DNA from: Aliirhizobium smilacinae
Lineage (GTDB): Bacteria; Pseudomonadota; Alphaproteobacteria; Rhizobiales; Rhizobiaceae
Assembly (NCBI RefSeq): GCF_006335145.1
Contig: NZ_VDMN01000007.1
Location: 62,001 to 126,000, forward strand
DNA length: 64,000 nt
Reading direction: 5' to 3'
Shown here: positions 8,932 to 17,529 of the stretch, one piece after another
How positions within the stretch are numbered: the first letter of the stretch is position 1
Layout of the letters: the number at the start of each line of letters is the position of its first letter
Translations under genes and position numbers: made by a program
Notes under the pieces: generated by a model
Told to the model about the DNA's origin: nothing
What the model saw: the letters and a program-made list of their open reading frames with translations, nothing else
Database searches by the model: none

Positions 8932-10461
8932 TTAAGCGAAAGACTTGGCGTAGGTGTCGAGCGCCGACTTCAGCTTCGCCTTCGTGTCGTCCGAGATCTG
9001 CTTCTCGGTACGGATCGTCTCGAGAACCGCCTTGCCTTCCGAACGGAGGTAGGACAGCAGACCCTGCTCGAACTTGCCGACGTCGGAAACCGCGACCTTG
9101 TCGAGGTAGCCGTTGACGCCCGCGAAGATCACGGCAACCTGTTCTTCCGTCTTCAGCGGCGAGAACTGCGGCTGCTTCAGAAGTTCGGTCAGGCGTGCAC
9201 CGCGGTTAAGCAGGCGCTGCGTCGAGGCGTCGAGGTCGGAACCGAACTGCGCGAACGCGGCCATTTCACGATACTGGGCAAGCTCGCCCTTGATCGAACC
9301 GGCAACCTGCTTCATCGCCTTGACCTGAGCGGCCGAGCCAACGCGGGAAACCGACAGACCGACGTTAACGGCCGGACGGATGCCCTGGTAGAACAGGTCG
9401 GTTTCGAGGAAGATCTGGCCGTCGGTGATCGAGATCACGTTGGTCGGGATGAACGCCGAAACGTCGTTACCCTGGGTTTCGATGACCGGCAGAGCCGTCA
9501 GCGAACCGGCGCCACGCTCGTCGGAGAGCTTTGCAGCGCGCTCGAGCAGACGCGAGTGGAGATAGAAAACGTCGCCCGGATAAGCTTCGCGGCCCGGCGG
9601 GCGGCGCAGCAGAAGCGACATCTGGCGATAAGCGACGGCCTGCTTGGAAAGGTCGTCGTAAGCGATGAGAGCGTGCTGACCGTTGTCACGGAAATACTCA
9701 CCCATGGCAGCGCCGGCAAACGGTGCCAGATACTGCATCGGAGCAGCGTCGGAAGCGGTTGCGGCAACGATGATCGAATACGGCAATGCGCCGCGTTCTT
9801 CGAGAACCTTGACGAACTGGGCAACGGTCGAGCGCTTCTGGCCGATAGCGACGTAGACGCAGAACAACTTGTCGTTGTCCGGACCATTTTCGTGGATCGA
9901 CTTCTGGTTCAGGAACGCGTCGAGAATGATGGCGGTCTTGCCGGTCTGACGGTCACCAATGACCAGCTCGCGCTGGCCGCGGCCGACCGGGATGAGCGCA
10001 TCGATAGCCTTGAGGCCGGTCGACATCGGCTCGTGAACCGACTTGCGCGGAATGATGCCTGGAGCCTTGACATCGACGCGCGAACGGCGGGTCGCATTGA
10101 TCGGGCCCTTGCCATCGATCGGATTGCCGAGCGCGTCAACGACGCGGCCGAGCAGTTCCGGACCAACCGGTACGTCAACGATGGCGCCGGTCCGCTTGAC
10201 GGTGTCGCCTTCCTTGATGGCACGGTCGGAACCGAAGATAACCACGCCGACATTGTCGGACTCAAGGTTCAGCGCCATACCGCGGACACCGCCCGGGAAC
10301 TCGACCATTTCGCCGGCCTGAACGTTGTCGAGGCCATAGACGCGAGCGATACCGTCACCGACGGACAGAACCTGGCCGACTTCGGAAACTTCGGCTTCCT
10401 GGCCGAAGTTCTTGATCTGGTCCTTGAGAATTGCGGTAATTTCCGCTGCACGGATATCCAT
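8932..10461 (-). CDS. atpA: F1Fo ATP synthase subunit alpha
   Basis: 509 aa. It provides the non-catalytic nucleotide sites of the F1 hexamer. The P-loop is GDRQTGKTAI, and the signature SVSRVGSAAQ with LAQYREMAAFAQFGSDLD follows later. The start overlaps the atpH stop by one base, which suggests translational coupling. Length and motifs are those of alphaproteobacterial alpha subunits. Confidence 0.99.
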   Translation of the reverse strand: MDIRAAEITAILKDQIKNFGQEAEVSEVGQVLSVGDGIARVYGLDNVQAGEMVEFPGGVRGMALNLESDNVGVVIFGSDRAIKEGDTVKRTGAIVDVPVGPELLGRVVDALGNPIDGKGPINATRRSRVDVKAPGIIPRKSVHEPMSTGLKAIDALIPVGRGQRELVIGDRQTGKTAIILDAFLNQKSIHENGPDNDKLFCVYVAIGQKRSTVAQFVKVLEERGALPYSIIVAATASDAAPMQYLAPFAGAAMGEYFRDNGQHALIAYDDLSKQAVAYRQMSLLLRRPPGREAYPGDVFYLHSRLLERAAKLSDERGAGSLTALPVIETQGNDVSAFIPTNVISITDGQIFLETDLFYQGIRPAVNVGLSVSRVGSAAQVKAMKQVAGSIKGELAQYREMAAFAQFGSDLDASTQRLLNRGARLTELLKQPQFSPLKTEEQVAVIFAGVNGYLDKVAVSDVGKFEQGLLSYLRSEGKAVLETIRTEKQISDDTKAKLKSALDTYAKSFA

Positions 10462-11021
10462 CAGCCGACCTCTTTCAATGCAAGCTTAAGAGTGGAAAGT
10501 TTGGTGCGAAGGGACGTATCGATCTGACGCGACCCGACCTTGACGATCAGACCACCGAGGATCGACGGGTCGATCGTGACGGCGATGGTCACGTCCTTGC
10601 CGGTCACGCCCTTCAGCGCCGACTTAAGTTCTTTTTCCTGCGTTGCGGTCAACGCATGTGCCGAAGTAACTTCAGCGGAAATTTCACCACGATGCTCGGC
10701 AGCGATCTCGCGATAGGCGCGGATCATGCCCGGCAGCGCAAACAGGCGCCGATTGCCAGCAACGACTTTGAAGAAATTCAGGACAATACCGGAAATGCCT
10801 GCCTTTTCGGCGACGGCAGCGACCGCCTTCTGCTGATCAGCAGCAAAAAACACCGGACTCATCACGAGACGCCTCAGATCTTCGCTCTCATCCAGAAGCG
10901 CCTGAAAGCGGTCCAGATCAGCGCCGACGGAATCGATGGAACCGGCTTCCAAAGCCAGATCAAACAGCGAGGAAGCATAGCGCTCCGCAACACCTGAAAT
11001 AAGCGGGGACGTATCAGCCAC
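10461..11021 (-). CDS. atpH: F1Fo ATP synthase subunit delta
   Basis: 186 aa. Delta (OSCP homologue) joins the peripheral stalk to the top of F1. The N-terminal helical domain (VAERYASSLFDLALEAGSID) and the C-terminal part ending in VGSRQIDTSLRTKLSTLKLALKE are characteristic. It is the first gene of atpHAGDC. The Fo genes are not in the window, as expected for alphaproteobacteria, where they form a separate operon. The promoter should lie in the gap upstream (11022-11288). Confidence 0.97.
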   Translation of the reverse strand: MADTSPLISGVAERYASSLFDLALEAGSIDSVGADLDRFQALLDESEDLRRLVMSPVFFAADQQKAVAAVAEKAGISGIVLNFFKVVAGNRRLFALPGMIRAYREIAAEHRGEISAEVTSAHALTATQEKELKSALKGVTGKDVTIAVTIDPSILGGLIVKVGSRQIDTSLRTKLSTLKLALKEVG

Positions 11022-11288
11022 AGGCTCAGTTTCCCTGAATTACATCCCAAGCACCCGGCTCGAAATGGTTAATCGAGCAAGATCTTGAAATTTATTGAAT
11101 TTCCCCCCGGACACACAGGACTTGCATCCCGCCTTTCCGACGTTTGCGGTTCGTCTAGCATAGGATGTAGGGACTCGCAACACGCCTCGGCGCCGAAAAA
11201 GCCTATCCCCCAAAGGGATGCAGAGATTATTTGCGGCTTTCACCAGCAATTCCGGGCCATCGGCGTCAAGCCGCGGCGTTATGTGTCA
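11022..11288. other. Intergenic region upstream of the atp operon
   Basis: 267 bases between atpH and the next gene. No convincing coding sequence is seen; a 69-codon minus-strand frame (11040-11249) has no family resemblance and an atypical composition. The region should carry the atp promoter, but no sigma-70 pair with good spacing stood out. Confidence 0.4.
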
Positions 11289-11672
11289 TCAGATGTAGCC
11301 GAACACGTAGGCGAGCGGCGCCGCGGATAATACACCCTCAAGTAGAAAAAAGGCAATATTCTGCGGCGTTACGCCGCGATCAACGACAAACGAAACCAGC
11401 CGACCCGCCGCCCCCAACGCAAGCACCACACCGGTGGCCATATAGAACCAATCCTGTGCGAGCAGCACCGGCAAAACGCCGAGGCCCATGTAACGCGCGC
11501 CTGCAGCCCGCACGGAGCCGTATCCTTCCGGCCTTATCTCGCCAATCTGGAAAGCGGAAAGACGCAGGCAGGTGCCGGGAAGCAGAAATATCAACAGGCC
11601 GATCAGCGCTGTTACGGCACAGCCGATAAAAGCGACCTGTTCGCCGGTTTCGCTCGGGAAGTAGAATTCCAT
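11289..11672 (-). CDS. DUF4345-like four-helix membrane protein
   Basis: 127 aa from the chosen start. Four hydrophobic stretches are visible (about residues 10-30, 50-75, 78-95 and 105-125), so it is an inner-membrane protein. The pattern (start MEFYFPSETGEQ, a conserved RYMGLG turn, C-terminal APLAYVFGYI) resembles DUF4345 or related small proteins of unknown function. The ATG at 11672 has GAGGACC upstream; an in-frame start at 11723 would add a polar, Arg-rich stretch and is less likely. It is a single gene between the atp operon and the divergent alginate lyase. No function is assigned. Confidence 0.65.
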   Translation of the reverse strand: MEFYFPSETGEQVAFIGCAVTALIGLLIFLLPGTCLRLSAFQIGEIRPEGYGSVRAAGARYMGLGVLPVLLAQDWFYMATGVVLALGAAGRLVSFVVDRGVTPQNIAFFLLEGVLSAAPLAYVFGYI

Positions 11673-11837
11673 CCGGTCCTCGCATGCTGTCTTGATTCGC
11701 CGGATTGTAGCGAAAGCTGCCATCCGGCCGCAACGCCGAGATCATGATGAGATGCCCCCGAATTGTTTTTTGGTCGAAAAGCTGCCCCAATCAGGCGCTG
11801 TTGTGCGTTAAACGTCGCAAGGCTAGGAGGTACCGGC

Positions 11838-12902
11838 ATGACCGGAAGTGTTCGCCGGTATCTTCCTCTCGTCCTCGTCGTCCTGGCGATCATTTCCGTC
11901 GGGAAAACAACGGTAATCGCAGCCGAGCCGTTGCATTCCCCGTTTGACCAAGTGCCGGAACAGCCTTCCTCGACGGGATACGAGCAGGCCTGTCCTTTGG
12001 CCCCGCATTTACCCGCAGATTTGTCGACAACCAGCTATTATGACGATGCCGCGCATTCCCATATCGATCCTGCACGCCAGCGCGCCTATAAGCAGGCGAC
12101 CGATATTCTGCAGACCGCTGCCCGCAAGGTGGAAGCGATGGCGGACCGATACCGGACGACCGGCAGCGAAGCGGCCGCTGCCTGTGCTGCCTCCTGGCTG
12201 GAGGCCTTCGCCCAAGCCGGAGCGCTGGGCGGCAAGATGGCGGGCAACCAGTCGGCCTATGTGCAAGGCTGGATGCTGGGTGGCTTCTCGATGGCATGGC
12301 TGAAGATCCGGACAGTAGAAACGCTGCCGGCTTCGGCGCGCAAGTCGGTTCCCGTCTGGCTTTCCGATCTGGCATTGAAGAACCAGAGCTATTACGCCGA
12401 CCGGGAAACCAAGATGGATGGCCGCAACAACCACCGCTACTGGTCGGGATTTGCCGTCATGGCAGCGGGCATAGCGGCCGACCGCCGCGATCTTTTTGAC
12501 TGGGGCATCAAAAGCTTCCGCATCGGCATCAACCAGATCCAGCCGGACGGCACGCTGCCACTGGAACTGGCCCGCCGCAGCCGCGCGCTGCACTATCATC
12601 TTTTTGCCGCAGCACCGCTGGTGACGATGGCCGAACTGGCCGCCGCAAATGGTCTGGATCTCTATGCGGAAAGAGATGAGGCTCTGCCTCGACTGGTCAA
12701 AAAGGCCATATCAGGCATCGAAAAGCCTGAGGATTTTGCCGTCAAAGCCGGCATTCCCCAAGAGCGAATTCCTTTGCAGGCAGGGACGATCGGCTGGGCC
12801 GCTCCCTTCGAGCACCGTTTTCCCGATCCGGCCCTACAAGCCTTGCTCGGTCAGCTTAAATCCCGCAGCATCACCTATCTTGGCGGCTTGCCGCCGGGCT
12901 GA
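11838..12902 (+). CDS. Alginate lyase AlgL-like (polysaccharide lyase family 5), secreted
   Basis: 354 aa. PL5 lyases cleave mannuronate-rich alginate by beta-elimination in the periplasm. A signal peptide is clear (RRYLPLVLVVLAIISV, cleavage near AEP). The family catalytic segments NNHRYW (197-202, with N198 and H199) and RRSRALHYH (246-254, with the Arg and Tyr) are both present. The start at 11838 follows AGGAGG; an in-frame upstream ATG would extend the signal region oddly. No algD, alg8 or algG genes are near, so this is an isolated lyase, either for scavenging external alginate or acting on another uronic-acid polymer. It is convergent with priA. Confidence 0.85.
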   Translation: MTGSVRRYLPLVLVVLAIISVGKTTVIAAEPLHSPFDQVPEQPSSTGYEQACPLAPHLPADLSTTSYYDDAAHSHIDPARQRAYKQATDILQTAARKVEAMADRYRTTGSEAAAACAASWLEAFAQAGALGGKMAGNQSAYVQGWMLGGFSMAWLKIRTVETLPASARKSVPVWLSDLALKNQSYYADRETKMDGRNNHRYWSGFAVMAAGIAADRRDLFDWGIKSFRIGINQIQPDGTLPLELARRSRALHYHLFAAAPLVTMAELAAANGLDLYAERDEALPRLVKKAISGIEKPEDFAVKAGIPQERIPLQAGTIGWAAPFEHRFPDPALQALLGQLKSRSITYLGGLPPG

Positions 12903-12903
12903 A

Positions 12904-12990
12904 GCAATTCCAGCAAAGTGAGCACCGGTCTTCGTCCGAAATTGCGGTGAAACAAAGAGATAGAACTGTTTCGCGTTTCAAAGAAATGCG
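12904..12990. repeat. Candidate Rhizobiaceae intergenic repeat element with terminal hairpin
   Basis: The whole algL-priA gap resembles an intergenic element I remember as widespread in Rhizobiaceae (phrases such as CTTCGTCCGAAATTGCGGTG and AAACAAAGAGATAGAAC). This is recollection, not a search. Its end folds into CGCGTTTC-AAA-GAAATGCG (12972-12990), which may help terminate algL. Only one copy is evident here. Confidence 0.45.
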
Positions 12991-12991
12991 C

Positions 12992-15229
12992 TCACAGGAA
13001 GCTTTGCGGATCGATATCCAGCTGGATCTGCACCGTGCCGCGCACCTTCGGCCCCTGCCCGATCATGGTTTTCAGAAACGCCTGCATATCGGAATTGCGC
13101 CGTCCATGGACGAGCAGCCGGAAGCGATAACGACCGCGGACAAGGGCGATCGGCGCTTCCGCCGGCCCAAGCACCGATATGCCGGAAACCTGCGGCGCGG
13201 CGGCGCGCAATCCGCGCGCATGGGTTTCCGCATCCACCCTCGTATCCGCGGAAACGATCAGTGACGCCAGCCGGCCAAACGGCGGCAGCAATGCCTTCTC
13301 CCGCTCGGAAATCTCCCGCTCGTAGAAAGCTGTGGAATCGCCCGACACGATCGCCTGCATCACCGGATGCATCGGCTGGAAGGTCTGGATCAGGCCATGG
13401 CTCTTCAGGCCGGTTCGACCGGCACGCCCCGTCACCTGGCTCAGCAGCTGAAAAGTCCGCTCCGCCGCACGTGGATCGCCGTTGGCTAAGCCCAGGTCCG
13501 CATCGACGATGCCGACCAGCGTCATCAGCGGAAAGTTGTGCCCCTTGGCAACGAGCTGTGTGCCGATGACGATATCGACGTCGCCCTTGGCGATCGCTTC
13601 AAGCTCCAGCCGCATCCGCTTGACGCCACCGAGAATGTCCGAGGACATCACGATCGTGCGGGCATCGGGAAAATGCTTTTCGACCTCCTCGGCGATCCGC
13701 TCGACGCCTGGCCCGCAGGCAACGAGGTGATCAAGGGTGCCGCATTCCGGGCATGCCTCCGGCGTGCGCTCGGAATAACCGCATTGATGGCACTGGATCT
13801 GGCTTCGGAACCGGTGCTCGACCAGCCAGCTCGAACATTGCGGGCACTGGAACCGGTGGCCGCAGACCCGGCAGAGCGTCAGTGGAGCATAACCACGCCG
13901 GTTGAGGAAGAGCAGCGACTGCTCCTTCTTTTCCAGCGTCCGCTTCATCGCCCTGACCAGCAGCGGCGAAAGAAATCCCCCGCGCTCCGGCGGATGCCGC
14001 CGCATGTCGATGAGATGCAGGTCCGGCAACGCCGCATCGCCGAAACGGGTCGGCAGCTGCACGAGATTGTATCGGCCCGACAATCCGTTGACCTGGCTCT
14101 CCACGGAAGGCGTCGCCGAGACCAGCACGACGGGGAAATTACCGATCCGCGCCCGCACGACGGCCATGTCGCGGGCGTTGTAGAAAACACGTTCCTCCTG
14201 CTTGTAGGCAGGGTCGTGCTCTTCGTCGACGATGATCAGGCCCAGTTCCTCGAAAGGCAGGAACAGCGCCGATCGGGCGCCGGCCACCACCCTCACCTCG
14301 CCGGTCACGACACCGCGCCAGACTTTTTCACGCATACGCGGCGACAGATCGGAATGCCATTCGGCCGGCTTGGCGCCGAAACGCTGTTCGAAGCGCTCTA
14401 GGAAGGCCGGCGTCAGCGCGATTTCCGGCAACAGAATCATTACCTGCTTGCCACGGCGAAGAGTTTCGGCGATCGCCTCGAAATAGACTTCCGTCTTGCC
14501 CGAACCGGTAACCCCATCGATCAGCGAGGCGGCAAAACCGCCCTCGCGAATGGAGGCGACGATCTCCTGCGCTGCTTCCTTCTGCGGTCCTTCGATGCGC
14601 GGCGCAATGTAATCCGGCTCCGGCGGTGCCACAACGGGTGGCGGAGCCAGGAAGATCGTGTCGAACATCCCCTGCTTGATCAGCCCGTCGATGACGCTAA
14701 GCGACACACCGGCGGCATGCGCAAGCCCGCTGCGCGTCCATGGCACGTCCTGCTCTCTTGCCAGATCGAGCACACGGGTTCTCGCAGGCGTCAGCCGATC
14801 CGGCTCGCCGCCGAGATAACGCAGCCCCTCCACCATCGGCTCGGGATCGAGCGCAGCCGGCGCCCGGATCGCCATGCGCGCGACAAGACCGGGCGGCGAC
14901 AGCGTATAAGCCGAGACCCAGTCGACGAAATCGCGCATATCCTTGGAAAGCGGCGGGCAGTCGAAGGTGAGCGTGATCGGGCGAAGCTTCTTCGGATCAA
15001 GCCGTTCGTCGTTTTCGCCGTCCCAGACGACGCCGATCACCTGGCGCGGCCCGACCGGTACCTGCACGACGGAACCGGGCTCCACATGCATGCCGTCCGG
15101 CACGGCATAGCTATAGGCAACCGGCACCGGCAGCGGCACCAGCACCGGCACCACCCGGACAGCCGCAGGCGTCGCGGCGAGAGCATCGCCGAACAGCGAA
15201 CCCATCATGTCGGAAGAATCTTTGCCCAT
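12992..15229 (-). CDS. priA: Primosomal replication protein N' (superfamily II helicase PriA)
   Basis: 745 aa. PriA recognises stalled forks and D-loops and reloads the replicative helicase. Helicase motifs are seen: Walker A GVTGSGKTEVYFEA, DEEHD box, SATPSVES, and motifs V/VI GTQLVAKGHNFP and QVTGRAGR. The zinc-binding insert holds the expected cysteine pairs (CRVCGHRFQCPQC, CHQCG, CPECG). The start is uncertain: ATGs at 15229 and 15208 are both possible, and no strong Shine-Dalgarno precedes either. It follows the RecF-like ATPase gene by about 50 bases on the same strand. Confidence 0.97.
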   Translation of the reverse strand: MGKDSSDMMGSLFGDALAATPAAVRVVPVLVPLPVPVAYSYAVPDGMHVEPGSVVQVPVGPRQVIGVVWDGENDERLDPKKLRPITLTFDCPPLSKDMRDFVDWVSAYTLSPPGLVARMAIRAPAALDPEPMVEGLRYLGGEPDRLTPARTRVLDLAREQDVPWTRSGLAHAAGVSLSVIDGLIKQGMFDTIFLAPPPVVAPPEPDYIAPRIEGPQKEAAQEIVASIREGGFAASLIDGVTGSGKTEVYFEAIAETLRRGKQVMILLPEIALTPAFLERFEQRFGAKPAEWHSDLSPRMREKVWRGVVTGEVRVVAGARSALFLPFEELGLIIVDEEHDPAYKQEERVFYNARDMAVVRARIGNFPVVLVSATPSVESQVNGLSGRYNLVQLPTRFGDAALPDLHLIDMRRHPPERGGFLSPLLVRAMKRTLEKKEQSLLFLNRRGYAPLTLCRVCGHRFQCPQCSSWLVEHRFRSQIQCHQCGYSERTPEACPECGTLDHLVACGPGVERIAEEVEKHFPDARTIVMSSDILGGVKRMRLELEAIAKGDVDIVIGTQLVAKGHNFPLMTLVGIVDADLGLANGDPRAAERTFQLLSQVTGRAGRTGLKSHGLIQTFQPMHPVMQAIVSGDSTAFYEREISEREKALLPPFGRLASLIVSADTRVDAETHARGLRAAAPQVSGISVLGPAEAPIALVRGRYRFRLLVHGRRNSDMQAFLKTMIGQGPKVRGTVQIQLDIDPQSFL

Positions 15230-15278
15230 GCGCGGCGACCATGCCGAAAGAGAGAACAAAAGTGAACTATTTTATAGC

Positions 15279-16424
15279 TCACTCCTCGTCGTTATCCTCG
15301 TCCTCCATCACGCCGGTTGCCCGCATGCCTTCGAGCCAAGTGGCGCCATCCTTGCGGATCACCCGCTTCGGTCTCACGCCGCATCGCTCCTGAACGGCAG
15401 CAGCCAGTTGCTCGGAATGGGTGACGATCCAGATCTGGCTCGTCTGCGCCGCCTCGGCGATCATGTCGGCCAACGGTTCGAGCATGTCCGGATGCAGGCT
15501 CGCCTCCGGCTCGTTGAGCGCGATCAGCGGAGGGTGGCGATAGGACATCAGCGCCGCCGCCAACCCGAGAAAGCGGATCTGTCCATCCGACAGTTCCCGC
15601 GGCTTGAAGACCCGCAACGGCAGATGCGGAAAGACAAGTCCGAATTCGGCGTATTCGCCCGGATCCGGCACATCGAGCCTCGCACCATCGAAAGCCGTCG
15701 CGATCGCCCGGTTCAATTCGATCGTATCGCCCCGGATATGTGCAAGCGTCGCGAAAACTGCCGCGAGATTTGCCCCGTTCTCGTCGAGCAGGGGCGACGT
15801 CACCGCCAGGCAAGGCTGCCGCATCGGCGAATCGCGGTCTGTGCGGAAACCGTGGAAGAAGCGCCAGCTTTCCACCATCCGCCGGAAGGCTCCAATCTCC
15901 GGATAATGCCCGGCATCGCCAAGAAGCGCAATCGCCGTCTCCGAGGTCATCGCCCGCTCCGGATATTCCACCATTCGTCCCTGCGCGCCGCGCACCATGA
16001 TGCCTGGGCCGGCCCGTTTCATCATCGTCACCGGTCGCCGTCCGGTTTCGATCGACAGCTCTTCTTCCTTGATCTGCGGTTCGAAGGCAAAACCCGCCGC
16101 ATCGATCGGTGGCCGGAGGCCTGCCTCTACCCGATATCGAAACGTGATGGCACGCTCCTCGTCCAGCACCTCGACATCGAGCTTGATGCGAAAATTCTTC
16201 TCGTTGCGCCGATGGCCGGACCAGAGCGCCGAGGCCATGCCGCCTTCAGCCGCAATCTCGGCCGCCAGCGTGCCGCGCACTGCCGCCTGGATCAGTTGCA
16301 GCGCCCGATAGAGATTGGATTTGCCGACGCCATTTTCGCCGATGAAGACATTGACGCCGGCAAGGTCCATGTGGATGGCCTTGAGCGAGCGATAGTTCCT
16401 GGCAGTCATGGAACGGAGAAGCAT
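15279..16424 (-). CDS. RecF/SMC-type AAA ATPase (predicted ATPase, COG4637-like)
   Basis: 381 aa. The N-terminus MTARNYRSLKAIHMDL leads into Walker A GENGVGKSN (about residues 29-37). A long variable middle is followed by an ABC-like signature ELSDGQIRFLGLAAAL, Walker B LIALNEPEASLHP and an H-loop THSEQL. This is the layout of RecF/AAA_21 ATPases, single proteins without a nuclease domain. The Walker B carboxylate pair reads N-E rather than the usual D-E. The C-terminus ends in an acidic run of nine D/E/N residues. It sits upstream of priA on the same strand, so a role in DNA repair is plausible but unproven. GAGG precedes the ATG. Confidence 0.8.
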   Translation of the reverse strand: MLLRSMTARNYRSLKAIHMDLAGVNVFIGENGVGKSNLYRALQLIQAAVRGTLAAEIAAEGGMASALWSGHRRNEKNFRIKLDVEVLDEERAITFRYRVEAGLRPPIDAAGFAFEPQIKEEELSIETGRRPVTMMKRAGPGIMVRGAQGRMVEYPERAMTSETAIALLGDAGHYPEIGAFRRMVESWRFFHGFRTDRDSPMRQPCLAVTSPLLDENGANLAAVFATLAHIRGDTIELNRAIATAFDGARLDVPDPGEYAEFGLVFPHLPLRVFKPRELSDGQIRFLGLAAALMSYRHPPLIALNEPEASLHPDMLEPLADMIAEAAQTSQIWIVTHSEQLAAAVQERCGVRPKRVIRKDGATWLEGMRATGVMEDEDNDEE

Positions 16425-16460
16425 GCCGACCTCGATCCGACTTGGTAGCTAACGACCAGT

Positions 16461-17390
16461 TCAGGCGGCGGAAACAACCACCGGCTTGGAAAGCCCCGAA
16501 AACAGTGCATCGCCATCCGCGGCCAGATCAAAAACCGTATGGCTCTCCAGCGCTTTCGTCACCTCAGCCGGATCGCCCTCCAGCTGATCAGGCTGGATCA
16601 TATGGCCGACGGTGAAATCGAAGCGATTACCCTTCTTGTTGAGCAGTTCGTAGAACACCGTCATGTCGCGCAGTTCCGTAGACCATTTGGCCAGCCAGTA
16701 GAACAGGCCGGAATTGCGCGCCGTGATATGGATCGGCAGGATGGGCAGATTGTATTTGCGCGCAAGGCTGACTGCTGATGTCTTCCACGGCCGCTCGTTG
16801 AGCTTGCCATCCGCCCAGTAGGCGATACGGCCGGACGGAAACAGCACCATCACCTTACCCTCTTCCACCGCCTTGTTGGTCAGAACCAGCGTCTCGCGAG
16901 TCTTGAGCTTGCTTTTGTACTCGTCACGCCATTCGACAGGAATGATCATTTCGGCAAAGCGGGGATTGACGCGCACCGCATCACGATTGGCAAACACCAT
17001 CAGGTCCGGCCGCTTCGCCTTCAACAAATCGAAGACCGCAACACCATCTGCAATGCCGGTCGGATGGTTGCTGACGAGAATGAAACCACCCTTTTCAGGG
17101 ATGCGCTCGACATTCTTTGCCTCGATCTCAAGCTTCAGCAGGTCGCTCATATACTCGAAGCACTGGAAGCCGCTCTTCGGAGCGATGTCGTCGGCGAATT
17201 CTATCGCCCTGCCATATCGCAGCAATGTGTAGAGAAACGGCCGCATGACAGGCCAGAACGGACTGCTGACTATGCGCTGGCCGCGCTCACCGATCAGCGT
17301 GTCGACGATGTGGCCCGGCCGGCCGCGTGAGTTGAGTGTGATGGTCTCCGCGAATTGACTGAAGGTCGTCGAACTGTCACGGCGGGCCAT
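16461..17390 (-). CDS. PlsC-type lysophospholipid acyltransferase
   Basis: 309 aa. Family members transfer an acyl chain to a glycerophosphate or lysolipid at the inner membrane. The catalytic block is SNHPTGIADG (near residue 115): His and Asp are separated by five residues, not the classical four. A later FPSGR-containing block (VLFPSGRIAYWADG) and PILPIHITARNSG correspond to substrate and motif IV regions. It is longer than typical PlsC (about 240 aa) and resembles the acyltransferase domain linked with OlsB-type hemolysin-like proteins. AAGGAG precedes the start. It is divergent from xerC. Confidence 0.8.
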   Translation of the reverse strand: MARRDSSTTFSQFAETITLNSRGRPGHIVDTLIGERGQRIVSSPFWPVMRPFLYTLLRYGRAIEFADDIAPKSGFQCFEYMSDLLKLEIEAKNVERIPEKGGFILVSNHPTGIADGVAVFDLLKAKRPDLMVFANRDAVRVNPRFAEMIIPVEWRDEYKSKLKTRETLVLTNKAVEEGKVMVLFPSGRIAYWADGKLNERPWKTSAVSLARKYNLPILPIHITARNSGLFYWLAKWSTELRDMTVFYELLNKKGNRFDFTVGHMIQPDQLEGDPAEVTKALESHTVFDLAADGDALFSGLSKPVVVSAA

Positions 17391-17529
17391 ACAAACTCCT
17401 TGCGCGGGAAAGCCTCTCCTGACAGACCCGTATGATAAAAATTTGGCAGACAGGCAGGACTTAGTATTTCCGTAACGCTGTCGGGAGCAATCTGGTGCTC
17501 CTTTCCACCAAAATCAACGGTCGAGACGC

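Noticed and set aside
11040..11249. 69-codon frame in the gap upstream of the atp operon
   Set aside because: No ribosome-binding site of note, no family resemblance, and it lies where the promoter is expected.
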